64,000 nt of DNA from Marvinbryantia formatexigens (GCA_021771035.1 JAETPU010000012.1:19013-83012), one strand, 5' to 3'; counted from the stretch's first letter, positions 19,173 through 27,268 are shown. Numbers and translations: made by a program. The notes: generated from the letters alone by a model not told the origin.

Positions 19173-20264
19173 ATGGATTGTCCTTTCTGCGGCACCCCAA
19201 ACAGCAGCGGCAAGTTTTGTACCAACTGCGGCACTCCCCTGCCTCAAGAAGAGGAGAGACAGACACCAGCCAACGGATCCTGGGAATCCACGGCTGCGGC
19301 CGGCGAACCCCCAGCCGCCGGACAGGCCCTTCAGGCACAGCCCGAGCCTACCCCAACAGAATCCGACCCGGCTCAAAACCAGCCGTTTTCTGTTTCCAAT
19401 GAACCCTCAGAGGAAGCCTACAAGGCCCAACCTGCGGCTCCCCAAGGCCCCTCCGAGGATAATTCCGGATTCGGTCCCCAGCAGCCTGCGTCCCCTGTGG
19501 AGCCCGGCGCCTATCCGCAAACCTATTCCAGGGGTTCTCAGCCGCCCAATCCTCCCATTCCCCCTGCTGGCGCGGGCGCTTTTGGGACGCCTCCACGGCG
19601 GCCCGTGCCTCCAAAGCCCAAAAAGAGCCTTGGCCTCATCATCACCTGTATTCTGTTGGGTGTGGCCTGCGCGCTCTCGTTCGCCTTTGCGGTTGCGGGG
19701 AATTTGAACGCCTTTCAGGTGCGGCAAAAGTTCTATGATGTACAGTCGAAGTGCTCTTCCCTGACCTCGGAAAATGAAGCGCTGTCCCAGGAGCTGGATG
19801 CTATGGAATCGCAGAGCAGCACCTCCGGCAGCCAGGATACCTATAAAATCGCCCAGGCGGGGGATACGCTCTTTTTGTATCCTGCACAGTGGCTTCCCTA
19901 CGATACGGAAAGCAGCACCATTTATAACATTGGGGACGACAAAACTATGAACACGGTTGTGCAGGATCTCTCCGACTACGAAGGCTATTCCCTGGAATTT
20001 GCCGCTCCCTTTATTGTTCAGGGAATTGAAAAAAACGATGCTGAGGTCCAGCACTATGAAAAGGAAACTATCGGCGATCTGGACACCATCCACGTTTATT
20101 TTACGATGAATGTGGACTCCGGGGCCTTTGTGGATGCACAGGCGTACCTGTTCTCTCAGGGTGACTATATGATTTTGCTCACCTTTGGACAAGTGGATCA
20201 GATCGAGAGCGATTTTGAAGAGCAAATTCGAACTATCCTCAAAAGTGTCACCCAAAAGGCTTGA
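19173..20264 (+). CDS. zinc-ribbon membrane protein, paralogue 1
   Basis: The N terminus MDCPFCGTPNSSGKFCTNCG is a double-CxxC zinc ribbon on the cytoplasmic side. A Pro/Gln/Ala-rich low-complexity linker (about residues 28-148) leads to one transmembrane helix (LGLIITCILLGVACALSFAFAVAG). A short coiled-coil-like stretch (SLTSENEALSQELDAMESQ) and an extracellular domain of about 140 residues ending in LKSVTQKA follow. The outer domain (DTLFLYPAQWLPY to TFGQVDQIES) resembles a PsbP/DUF1795-like fold only by eye. GAGGAGGAATTTAGC precedes the ATG. The gene at 20529 has the same architecture. Function is unknown. Confidence 0.8.
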   Translation: MDCPFCGTPNSSGKFCTNCGTPLPQEEERQTPANGSWESTAAAGEPPAAGQALQAQPEPTPTESDPAQNQPFSVSNEPSEEAYKAQPAAPQGPSEDNSGFGPQQPASPVEPGAYPQTYSRGSQPPNPPIPPAGAGAFGTPPRRPVPPKPKKSLGLIITCILLGVACALSFAFAVAGNLNAFQVRQKFYDVQSKCSSLTSENEALSQELDAMESQSSTSGSQDTYKIAQAGDTLFLYPAQWLPYDTESSTIYNIGDDKTMNTVVQDLSDYEGYSLEFAAPFIVQGIEKNDAEVQHYEKETIGDLDTIHVYFTMNVDSGAFVDAQAYLFSQGDYMILLTFGQVDQIESDFEEQIRTILKSVTQKA

Positions 20265-20528
20265 AACTGGGCGTATTTCCAGTACTGAATTGAAAAGAGG
20301 CAGTTAGGAGGCGTTTCGGTTCTCCGCTGTTTCTTAACATTTTGCTTTTATATGAGTAGTATTTTTACTACACGAGAAAAAACGCCGGGATTATTGGTAC
20401 AGGCACCAAGCAAGGATGCGAATTCAAGCGCGGAAGAGGTAACTGACAATTTCGGAATATAACCCATTCTTCGGATAGTTCCACAGTGCAGCCCTAATTA
20501 TGAATAAATCGTAAAGGAGAAATTTTAC

Positions 20529-21398
20529 ATGGATTGTCCTTTCTGTGGCACTCCAAATCAGGAAAAGGAGGTTTGTTCCGCTTGTGGTCAGGCTCTCCCG
20601 GGAAGCAACCAATCGGCAGCACGGTTCTCTCCAGGAGCATCCTCATCTTCCTTGACTCAGAAGGTATCCCCGGAAAGTCAAGTGACCGGTGAAACCTCCT
20701 ACCCTGGTTCTAATAGTTTTAATCCTGCCTCATCCTCATTGGCTCCCGTATCAGCACGTCCGTCAAAATGGCCTATCATAACCTGTATTGTTCTGGCTGT
20801 GAATACAGTTATCTTATTAGTTCTTGCTGTTCTTGGAACTGTATCAGCCTTTCATTTACAGAAACAACTTTCACAAACTCAGGCAGAGTACTCCTCTCTT
20901 GAGTCCGGTATGGCATCTCTGCAAGAGGAAAATGATACGCTGAAACTGAAGCCAAACTGCAAAATAGGTCAAATTGGAAATCTTTTCTTTTTGTACCCGA
21001 ATTCTTGGGAAATGACACCGTCCAAAGACTCTGAGCTCTCAAGAACCTACACAGCAGACAGCAACAATAAAATGATAACTTTAAATTGCACCCATCGTGA
21101 TTCCAATGCTTACCAAACAATTGACTACTATGTTACAGATTTCGTACAAGGACTGGAAAAAAACAATTGGTACTCCCTTTTTCAGACAAAGGTTAACATC
21201 GCTGGAATCGACATGATCCAAGTGAACTGCAAGAGAATGACAACTGTAAATCCAACAGAAGTAGATTCTAGACATTATCTATTCTTCCATGACGGCTATC
21301 TGTTTTATTTTATATTTTGCCAATATGAAACAGAAATAGATAGTACCTACGATAGTCAAATCACGCAGTTCCTGGAAAGCCTCTCACAGGAGCCATGA
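20529..21398 (+). CDS. zinc-ribbon membrane protein, paralogue 2
   Basis: The same plan as the gene at 19173: zinc ribbon MDCPFCGTPNQEKEVCSACG, a Ser/Pro-rich linker (shorter, to about residue 78), a transmembrane helix (PIITCIVLAVNTVILLVLAVLG), a coiled-coil-like region and an outer domain with LFFLYPNSWEMTPSKDSELS and IDYYVTDFVQGLEKNNWYS. These match the paralogue's LFLYPAQWLPYDTESS and FIVQGIEKND regions. AAAGGAGAAATTTTAC precedes the ATG, and its codon use is visibly more AT-rich than its neighbour's. The two genes are an old tandem duplication or one was acquired separately. Function is unknown. Confidence 0.78.
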   Translation: MDCPFCGTPNQEKEVCSACGQALPGSNQSAARFSPGASSSSLTQKVSPESQVTGETSYPGSNSFNPASSSLAPVSARPSKWPIITCIVLAVNTVILLVLAVLGTVSAFHLQKQLSQTQAEYSSLESGMASLQEENDTLKLKPNCKIGQIGNLFFLYPNSWEMTPSKDSELSRTYTADSNNKMITLNCTHRDSNAYQTIDYYVTDFVQGLEKNNWYSLFQTKVNIAGIDMIQVNCKRMTTVNPTEVDSRHYLFFHDGYLFYFIFCQYETEIDSTYDSQITQFLESLSQEP

Positions 21399-21480
21399 GG
21401 AGCCAATCTTATCCAAGTATTCAAAGCATAGGGTTTCAGGCTCCTTTTCTCTATCGCCTACAGTGAATTTTTTAGTAACC

Positions 21481-21520
21481 CCCCGGACAGTTCCAATTGG
21501 ATATTGTCCGGGGCATTTTT
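21481..21520 (+). terminator. intrinsic terminator after zinc-ribbon gene 2
   Basis: CCCCGGACA (21481-21489) pairs with TGTCCGGGG (21505-21513), followed by CATTTTT. Confidence 0.8.
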
Positions 21521-21576
21521 ATGAGATATAACTTCTACATTGCTCTGCCATTTGTTCACCCAATTCCAGCAATTAC

Positions 21577-22152
21577 TTATTCCCCACACTCAGGGCACAC
21601 CTCTTGCAGCTTGGCCCTGAGGCTCAGAAAGTCCTCCATTGCCGCGGGCTTATTGCCGGGGTTTCGCAGCAGCGCCGCCGGATGGAAGGTTCCCATCATC
21701 CAGGTTCCATTTTTAAGGATCCACTGCCCATGCTCCTTAGTCACCTTAAAGTCCTCCCGCAAAAGGCGGATAGCGGCAATCCTGCCCAGGCAGACAATCA
21801 GTTTAGGACGCATGATAGCCACCTGGCCGCGCAGATATCCCAGGCATTGCTGTGTTTCCTCGGGGAGCGGATCCCGGTTCTGAGGAGGCCGGCATTTCAC
21901 CATATTGGTGATGTATACCTCCCGTTCCCGGCTAAGCCCAACAGCATCCAGCATTTTATCCAGCAGCTGCCCGGCGCGCCCCACAAAAGGGATCCCCTGC
22001 AAGTCCTCATTTTCCCCGGGGCCTTCCCCAATCAGCATAATCGGGGCGGTCTGGCTGCCCGTTCCAAACACAACATTGGTCCGGGTTTTGCATAAATCAC
22101 ATCGCTGGCACTGCAGGCACTCCTGCTGCAGCTGTTCCATGGTCTGTTTCAT
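21577..22152 (-). CDS. uracil-DNA glycosylase, family 4 (iron-sulfur)
   Basis: This enzyme removes uracil from DNA in base excision repair. The four cluster cysteines are visible: CQRCDLC near the N terminus (two are used), and further Cys in NMVKCRPPQNRDP and the C-terminal CPECGE/IVCLG regions. The catalytic GEGPGENEDLQG block and the second motif MGTFHPAALLRNP are typical of thermostable-type family 4 enzymes. At 191 residues it is normal. AAAGGA lies 10 bases before the ATG. It is a monocistronic gene convergent with the zinc-ribbon paralogue. Confidence 0.92.
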   Translation of the reverse strand: MKQTMEQLQQECLQCQRCDLCKTRTNVVFGTGSQTAPIMLIGEGPGENEDLQGIPFVGRAGQLLDKMLDAVGLSREREVYITNMVKCRPPQNRDPLPEETQQCLGYLRGQVAIMRPKLIVCLGRIAAIRLLREDFKVTKEHGQWILKNGTWMMGTFHPAALLRNPGNKPAAMEDFLSLRAKLQEVCPECGE

Positions 22153-22276
22153 ATCTGATAAATCCTTTCTTTTCCTCTGGGGCCCAATCTCAGTTTACTG
22201 GATATTTCCCTGCTATCCAGGCTCTTTCCCTTGCTCCTTCTTTCGTGATAAAGGCTCGGTATTCTTTTTTATTAAA

Positions 22277-22634
22277 GAAATCCGCTTCCCTCAACTTTGA
22301 AGAAGCCTGGTCCCTTTCTGTGGAAAGGGCAGACGCTGTGCATCTGAGGACTTCTTCCGGACCCTAATGTAGCGCGTTAGGGCTGATTCCCGCGTTACAA
22401 AAAACAGCATCCCACCATCTGCCGGGTTCGCAAGAAATGTAATACTGTTTTTTATTGCATCAAAGGAAATCCGCTTCCCTCAACTTTGAAAAGGTTCGGC
22501 CTTTTTCTGTGAAAAGGGCAGACGCTGTGCGCCTGAGGACTTCTTCCGGACCCTAACGCAGCGCGTTAGGGTTGATTCCCGCGTAACAAAAAACAGCATC
22601 CCACCAGAAACATGATACTGTTTTTTATTATAAC
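22277..22634. repeat. hairpin-rich intergenic repeat, locus 2 (two full units)
   Basis: Two tandem units (22277-22464 and 22465-22634), each beginning AAATCCGCTTCCCTCAACTT. Each unit holds a CCCTTTC/GAAAGGG-type hairpin, a CAGACGC..G hairpin, and a CCCTAACGC / GCGTTAGGG stem (perfect in unit 2, wobble-paired in unit 1). Each ends in a terminal pair AACAGCAT with ATACTGTT. They share long identity with 881-1060, but the terminal stems read AATAGTAT/ATACTATT there, a paired change at one position. No protein is encoded. Confidence 0.78.
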
Positions 22635-22699
22635 AAACCTCCGACCGTCTGACAACGAGAAAGACAGACGCAAATTTTGCCCAAAGTCTCTGTCAAGCC

Positions 22700-22728
22700 T
22701 TGCATAATACTGGCGAAACGATTACAAT
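22700..22728 (+). promoter_or_regulatory. sigma-A-type promoter of pduL
   Basis: TTGCAT (22700-22705), 17-base spacer, TACAAT (22723-22728). The roughly 130-base leader contains an imperfect hairpin (CAGAGGCTGC near 22752 with GCTGCCTCTG near 22770). Confidence 0.7.
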
Positions 22729-22867
22729 AAAGGTAGTCCAAGTGGATGATGCAGAGGCTGCTCCGGCTGGTTCGGCTGCCTCTGGACGCCCTGTATGACC
22801 GCTTCCGGCGTCCGCGGTCAAACAGGCCGCTTTAAGAATTGAATACGCCGGAGAAGTAGGTGTAATT

Positions 22868-23437
22868 ATGTCGAAAGTATTGGTAGAAACCTCCGCCCGT
22901 CATCTCCACGTCACCCAGGAGCACCTGGAAATTCTGTTTGGCGCTGGCGCACAGCTGACTGTAAAGAAAATGCTCTCCCAGCCCGGACAGTTTGCCAGCG
23001 AGCAGAAGGTGACGGTTGTTGGACCGAAATCGTCCATGAATATGTCCATCCTGGGCCCGGTGCGCAAGGACACTCAGGTTGAGGTCTCCCTCACTGACGC
23101 CCGTTCTCTGGGGCTGTCCGCTCCCATCCGTGAGTCCGGCGATATTGCCGGCAGTGCTCCCTGCAAGCTGGTAGGCCCCTGCGGAGAGGTTGAAATCGCC
23201 CAGGGCGTTATTGCGGCCAAGCGCCATATCCACACCACTCCCAAAGAGGCCGCTGAGATGGGGCTCTCCGACAAACAGATTGTCAGTGTGAAAATTGAAA
23301 CTCCCGAGCGTTCCCTCACCTTCGGCGATGTGGTGGTCCGCGTCAGCGAATCCTATGCTACCGCCATGCATATCGATACCGATGAATCCAATGCCGCCGG
23401 ATGTTCCGGTGAGGTATACGGTGAAATTATTCAATAA
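22868..23437 (+). CDS. pduL: phosphate propanoyltransferase (PduL-type phosphotransacylase)
   Basis: This enzyme interconverts acyl-CoA and acyl-phosphate (acetyl or propanoyl), feeding acetate or propionate kinase for substrate-level ATP. Two tandem beta-barrel halves are seen, each with a metal-binding histidine motif: SARHLHVTQEHLEILFG (residues 9-25) and AKRHIHTTPKEAAEMGL (about 117-133), plus the C-terminal MHIDTDESNAA block. At 189 residues it lacks the N-terminal encapsulation peptide of microcompartment forms, and no shell genes are nearby, so it is probably the housekeeping phosphotransacetylase. The ribosome site (GGAGAAGTAGG) is loose. Confidence 0.9.
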   Translation: MSKVLVETSARHLHVTQEHLEILFGAGAQLTVKKMLSQPGQFASEQKVTVVGPKSSMNMSILGPVRKDTQVEVSLTDARSLGLSAPIRESGDIAGSAPCKLVGPCGEVEIAQGVIAAKRHIHTTPKEAAEMGLSDKQIVSVKIETPERSLTFGDVVVRVSESYATAMHIDTDESNAAGCSGEVYGEIIQ

Positions 23438-23447
23438 CTGACCGTGA

Positions 23448-23540
23448 TACAATATTCGCGTGGAACGCGAATATCTCGGAGTTTTGCTTGCCAGCCAACA
23501 ACGGCTGGCATTCAGCCAAGGCTGAACCGCAAAACATCCC
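23448..23540 (+). ncRNA. candidate structured RNA / dyad element, copy 1
   Basis: Order of parts: TACAAT; a 10-bp dyad ATATTCGCGT (23452-23461), GGA, ACGCGAATAT (23465-23474); then GTTTTGC (23481-23487), which pairs with GCAAAAC (23529-23535) and encloses two hairpins, TGCCAGCC/GGCTGGCA and TTCAGCC/GGCTGAA. The conserved string AACCGCAAAACATCCC closes it, and a strong terminator follows at 23570. A second copy lies at 57518. The dyad overlaps TACAAT, so if that hexamer is a -10 box the dyad would be an operator instead of part of the RNA. Confidence 0.6.
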
Positions 23541-23569
23541 AGTTGGTTCCAAATTTGCGATACTACATC

Positions 23570-23609
23570 AGCAGCCAGGCCGGGAAATCTCCCAGCCTGG
23601 CTGCTTTTT
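23570..23609 (+). terminator. intrinsic terminator after pduL/structured element
   Basis: AGCAGCCAGGC (23570-23580) pairs with GCCTGGCTGCT (23595-23605) and is followed by T4-5. Confidence 0.87.
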
Positions 23610-23788
23610 CTATCGTTTCTTGCAGTCCCCCCGCGGCAAGGCTTTCCCACCTGCCTATTCGTTCCTGCAAAAGCTTTTTGGACGTCGTGGCAGTCAAGAG
23701 GCCCCATTCTTGGCTTTCCAGGAGGATTTGGTCACATTTTGCAGGGGTGAGGTCTCATTTCCACAAAAAACTGTCTTGAAACTATGCA

Positions 23789-23832
23789 GCAGGGGCTCAG
23801 CCGGCAATGTCCGGCTGAGCCCCTGCTTTGTA
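23789..23832. terminator. terminator of Na+ decarboxylase operon
   Basis: A perfect 16-bp stem GCAGGGGCTCAGCCGG (23789-23804) with CCGGCTGAGCCCCTGC (23811-23826). It sits just beyond the stop codon of the small minus-strand gene at 23840. The minus-strand U tract is short. Confidence 0.7.
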
Positions 23833-23839
23833 CAACCCT

Positions 23840-23983
23840 TTACTGGTTATTCTGTTTTTTCCCTGTCAATACCGTCATGATTTTGACGGAAAGCATAATC
23901 GTGAGGATGACGATAAAAATACCCGCCATCCCATATCCCATAATGGGAAGCGTATTCAAAAAGGCCCCAAAATCCAGATGCAT
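23840..23983 (-). CDS. OadG-like small gamma subunit of Na+-pumping decarboxylase
   Basis: A 47-residue protein beginning MHLDFGAFLNTLPIMGYGM, with one transmembrane helix (MAGIFIVILTIMLSVKIM) and a polar C terminus (GKKQNNQ). OadG-type gamma subunits of oxaloacetate, methylmalonyl-CoA or glutaconyl-CoA decarboxylases are single-helix N-terminal-in proteins that anchor the complex. The position directly after the beta-subunit gene on the same strand supports the assignment. It is short for the family and lacks the Pro-rich or His-rich tail. GGAAAGGA lies about 11 bases before the ATG; an earlier in-frame ATG abuts it. Confidence 0.65.
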   Translation of the reverse strand: MHLDFGAFLNTLPIMGYGMAGIFIVILTIMLSVKIMTVLTGKKQNNQ

Positions 23984-24119
23984 AACATTGACCATCCTTT
24001 CCGGAATTGTGCCGGTTTCCCTTTTTGCAGATTACAATTTCTGCGGATTCCGGCGGCACAAAGTACAAGGCTGAAAGCACGCTTTCAAACCAGTGTCCTC
24101 TCCCGATCTGTTCCTATCT

Positions 24120-25238
24120 TTATATCAGCGCCAGCAGCAAGCCGCCTGCAATGACAGAGGCAATCTGTCCGGCAACATTTGCTCCCACCGCGTGCATCAG
24201 CAGGAAGTTCTGAGGATCCTCTTTCAGGCCCATCTTATTGATAACACGTGCGGACATGGGGAACGCGGAGATACCGGCGGCGCCCACCATAGGGTTAATT
24301 TTATTTTTGGAGAACAAATTCATGAATTTCGCCAGAAGCACGCCGCCCACCGTATCAAACACGAAGGCGACCAGGCCAAGGCCCATAATCAATAGGGTAG
24401 CCGGATTCAGGAAGGAGTCCGCCTGCATCTTGGTGGCAATCGTCAGTCCCAGCAGCAGCGTGATGAGATTGGCCAGCACCTTTTGCGCGGTCTCGGAAAG
24501 GCTGTTAAGCACACCGCATTCCCGCAGCAGATTTCCGAACATCAAGAACCCGATGAGGGCCACGGAGCGCGGGGCAACTACACCCGCAATGATGGTGATA
24601 ACAATGGGGAACAGAATTCTGGTGGTCTTGGAGACCTCCCTCTGCACATAGGGCATCTTAATGCAGCGTTCTTTTTTGGTGGTAATCATCCGGATAACGG
24701 CGGGCTGCACAATGGGCACCAGCGCCATATACGAATAGGCCGCCACCACAATGGCGCCGATATAGTTGGATTTCAGGAAGTTCGCCACAAAAATCGAGGT
24801 GGGGCCGTCCGCCGCACCAATGATAGCGATGGAGGCGGCATCCTTCATCTCAAAACCGAACAGGCTTGCAACGCTCAGTGTGAAAAAAATACCAAACTGC
24901 GCACCGGCTCCAAACAGCAGCATTTTAGGATTGGACAGCAGCGGGCCGAAATCGATCATGGCTCCAATTCCAATAAACAGAAGCAGCGGGAACAGTTCAT
25001 TGGCAATTCCTGCCCCAAACAGGACATCGATTGGCCCCTGCTCCAGCACACCGTCCACAAACTGGTTGACCGCGCCGGAAAACGGCAGGTTTACCAAGAT
25101 GGCGCCGAATCCCATGGGCAGCAGCAAAGACGGCTCCATATCCTTCTTAATTGCCAGCCAGATGAGCAATCCGCCAATCACCCACATGACAACCTGCTGC
25201 CAGGTGATATTCAGCAGATTTTCGAATAACACTCCCAC
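24120..25238 (-). CDS. Na+-translocating decarboxylase beta subunit (OadB/GcdB)
   Basis: This is the membrane subunit that couples decarboxylation of a biotin-bound carboxyl group to Na+ export. It has 372 residues and about nine to eleven hydrophobic segments. It shows the diagnostic blocks GIGAMIDFGPLLSNPKMLLFGAGAQ, AAIIGAADGPTSIF-like IAIIGAADGPTSIFVA (with the essential Asp) and GNLLRECGVLNSLSETAQ, and ends with NPMVGAAGISAFPMSARVINKM and LMHAVGANVAGQIASVIAGG. The start is GTG 25238, 7 bases after AAAGGAGG. The alpha (carboxyltransferase) and biotin-carrier genes are not here, so the substrate cannot be assigned. Confidence 0.93.
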   Translation of the reverse strand: MGVLFENLLNITWQQVVMWVIGGLLIWLAIKKDMEPSLLLPMGFGAILVNLPFSGAVNQFVDGVLEQGPIDVLFGAGIANELFPLLLFIGIGAMIDFGPLLSNPKMLLFGAGAQFGIFFTLSVASLFGFEMKDAASIAIIGAADGPTSIFVANFLKSNYIGAIVVAAYSYMALVPIVQPAVIRMITTKKERCIKMPYVQREVSKTTRILFPIVITIIAGVVAPRSVALIGFLMFGNLLRECGVLNSLSETAQKVLANLITLLLGLTIATKMQADSFLNPATLLIMGLGLVAFVFDTVGGVLLAKFMNLFSKNKINPMVGAAGISAFPMSARVINKMGLKEDPQNFLLMHAVGANVAGQIASVIAGGLLLALI

Positions 25239-25397
25239 AATACATCCTCCTTTAATTTGGCTCTGCCGTATGTCCTGTGGAACCCCAAAGCTGTCCCAGG
25301 GCGTTTGCCTTGTCAGCCCCCACGCTTGGGGATTCCCCGGCCGCGACGCCCGGCATCAACCTGTCCTCAGCTTTGGCAGCCCGCTTTGCAAACATAC

Positions 25398-25451
25398 AAA
25401 AAGACTTTTACCACAGGGGAAAATACCCCAATGGTAAAAGTCTTGCTTTTT
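25398..25451. terminator. bidirectional terminator between oadB and ferritin-like gene
   Basis: AAAAAGACTTTTACCA (25398-25413) pairs with TGGTAAAAGTCTT (25432-25444), with a GGGG/CCCC inner helix and T5 tail. On the minus strand it lies about 145 bases past the ferritin-like gene's stop. Confidence 0.8.
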
Positions 25452-25594
25452 CAAGTATGAGCGGATTGATAAACAACCGGAATGTCGCGTCATACTACAG
25501 CAGAACCTGCCGTAAGCTACTCCCTTTTACACAGCCGGAACCCAGGTTCCGAACGTATTCAGTATAACAATCCAAATAGCGAATGTCAATTCTT

Positions 25595-26053
25595 TTATGT
25601 CTTTTTTGGAAAATCCCGGGGAATCTCAGAGGATAAAAGCCCCTGGTACCGTAAATTTTCCAGTTGAAGCAGCCGGACACTGTGCATCGTCTCCTCCAGG
25701 GCCAGCCGTCCCAGCATCTCCCTTGCGGCGGGGTTGCGCCGCCACGCCTGCAGCTGCAGAAACTCCTGCGCCTGGCGCATTTCCCGGTTCAGCCTTCGGG
25801 AGAGCATCTGCCCAAAATCCCGGTCGATTACCAATTCATGCTCACCGGTGCCGGAGTATCCCCTTGATGCGGCTGTCCGGTACAGCTGCTGAAGCTGCCG
25901 GGTATGCTGTGCCTCCTGGCGGGAGAGCTCCTCAAAAATCTGGGCTGACGGCGTCCCCTGTGACGACTGCGCCGCCAGATGGTAAAACGCGCAATCCGCC
26001 TGTTCCTCGTCGATTAGCCTGCGAAGGCTGACTAGATACGGTTCCTGCGCCAT
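25595..26053 (-). CDS. ferritin-like diiron protein (rubrerythrin/coat-associated type)
   Basis: A four-helix ferritin-like domain. Candidate diiron ligands are in place: Glu in LIDEEQAD (helix 1), Glu and His in ELSRQEAQHTRQL (helix 2), Glu in REMRQAQEFL (helix 3) and Glu and His in LALEETMHSVRLLQ (helix 4). No rubredoxin domain follows, so it is not a full rubrerythrin. Such stand-alone proteins in spore formers are often coat- or peroxide-associated. ATG 26053 is chosen because AGGAGG is about 9 bases upstream; the ATG at 26059 is too close. It is divergent from cwlJ-gerQ. The exact role is unknown. Confidence 0.75.
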   Translation of the reverse strand: MAQEPYLVSLRRLIDEEQADCAFYHLAAQSSQGTPSAQIFEELSRQEAQHTRQLQQLYRTAASRGYSGTGEHELVIDRDFGQMLSRRLNREMRQAQEFLQLQAWRRNPAAREMLGRLALEETMHSVRLLQLENLRYQGLLSSEIPRDFPKKT

Positions 26054-26257
26054 AGCCATCCCCCTCCTTTCCTTTTGCAGCGGGACTTTGTTCCAAACGA
26101 TTCCGGGTTCCCGCAGGCCAGTGCCCCCTCCCTTTTCACCTCCAAAGAGGCTTTGGCATAAACTATAACAGCCGCCAAAGCCAATTTTGACGGTCCATCC
26201 TGATGCAGTCTATGCAGTTTTCCAAACTTTTAGACTGCGGCGTGAGGAGGTGAAGCT

Positions 26258-26704
26258 ATGCCCTTTGATGCCAGAGAACTCTTTGCCCGGGTCATTCAAT
26301 GTGAAGCAGGCGGAGAAGGCGACGACGGGATGCGAGGAGTGGCCACAGTCATTATGAACCGTACCAATATCCCCTACGGCGAGTTTGCCCGGGTGAGCAA
26401 CGGCGGAAACCTGAGAGCTATCATCGCACAGCCTGGGCAGTTCAACTGTATGCGGGACACCCTGGCCGGCCGGTACAATTCCCAAAACGTCTGGAATATG
26501 GATCCCCAGGAAATCCACTATGAAATTGCAGACTGGGCAATTTCCGGAGGAATCCTGGGCGGCGTGGACAATTCCCTGTTTTTCTATAATCCATACAGCC
26601 CCACCTGTGCCACATACTTTCCCCCGGGAGGCGTCGGCGTGCTCCACAACCGTATTAACCAGCACTGTTTTTATGCCCCGACCGAGCGTTACCGCAACAC
26701 CTGA
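26258..26704 (+). CDS. cwlJ: spore cortex-lytic enzyme, SleB/CwlJ hydrolase_2 family
   Basis: A lytic enzyme of the SleB/CwlJ catalytic family that degrades the spore cortex muramic-delta-lactam peptidoglycan during germination. The catalytic Glu lies in VIQCEAGGEGDDGMRGVATVIMNR, split by a Gly-rich turn, and QFNCMRD and DWAISGG follow. There is no signal peptide or peptidoglycan-binding domain and only 148 residues, which is the CwlJ form (SleB has both). GAGGAGGTGAAGCT precedes the ATG. The next gene, 24 bases on, is the GerQ partner required for CwlJ localisation in Bacillus, which supports CwlJ. Confidence 0.9.
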   Translation: MPFDARELFARVIQCEAGGEGDDGMRGVATVIMNRTNIPYGEFARVSNGGNLRAIIAQPGQFNCMRDTLAGRYNSQNVWNMDPQEIHYEIADWAISGGILGGVDNSLFFYNPYSPTCATYFPPGGVGVLHNRINQHCFYAPTERYRNT

Positions 26705-26728
26705 GAAAAACCGACTGGAGGTTCTACT

Positions 26729-27268
26729 ATGGATTACCGACCGCAGATGCCCTATACCCCCAACCCCTATTATCCCAATACCATCCCGCCCTGTGCCGCC
26801 ACCAATCCGGGCTTTTATGCGCTTCCCGAAGTCATTCCGGGCCTGGCACAGAAAAACCCCTTGTTCAATGCCATCACCCAGGGCGAGGCACGCCCCAATA
26901 TGATGCTTCCATCCGCCGACGCCAACCAGCCTGACGCCGCTGTTGGAACCGGCAGTATGCCCATGACAGTGTCCCCCACCACCGGTATGCAGAATCCTAT
27001 GGGGTCCCCGTCCACCCTGGCCTCCCTGCCCACAGAGGCGCAGGTCGGCGTTACCGGGTCCTCCCTGCAGTTCCTCAACGGCTTTCTGCGCACACAAATC
27101 GGCAGAAAGGTTATGGTTGAGTTTTTAATCGGAACCAATACCCTTGTGGATCGCTCCGGGATTTTGGTTGCCGTCGGCACCAATTATATTCTCATCAACG
27201 AAAGCGAAACAGACGATCTGCTGGCCTGTGACTATTACAACATCAAATTCGTGCGCTTCTATTATTAA
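26729..27268 (+). CDS. gerQ: spore coat protein GerQ
   Basis: This is a coat protein needed for CwlJ placement in the spore coat. A Pro/Asn/Tyr-rich N-terminal half (NPYYPNTIPP and similar) is followed by the conserved GerQ domain from about residue 110, LQFLNGFLRTQIGRKVMVEF, ending LLACDYYNIKFVRFYY. The length of 179 residues matches Bacillus subtilis GerQ (YwdL). ACTGGAGGT lies before the ATG. It is co-transcribed with cwlJ. Expression in the mother cell under sporulation sigma factors is expected from the family; no clean promoter box was identified upstream. Confidence 0.92.
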   Translation: MDYRPQMPYTPNPYYPNTIPPCAATNPGFYALPEVIPGLAQKNPLFNAITQGEARPNMMLPSADANQPDAAVGTGSMPMTVSPTTGMQNPMGSPSTLASLPTEAQVGVTGSSLQFLNGFLRTQIGRKVMVEFLIGTNTLVDRSGILVAVGTNYILINESETDDLLACDYYNIKFVRFYY

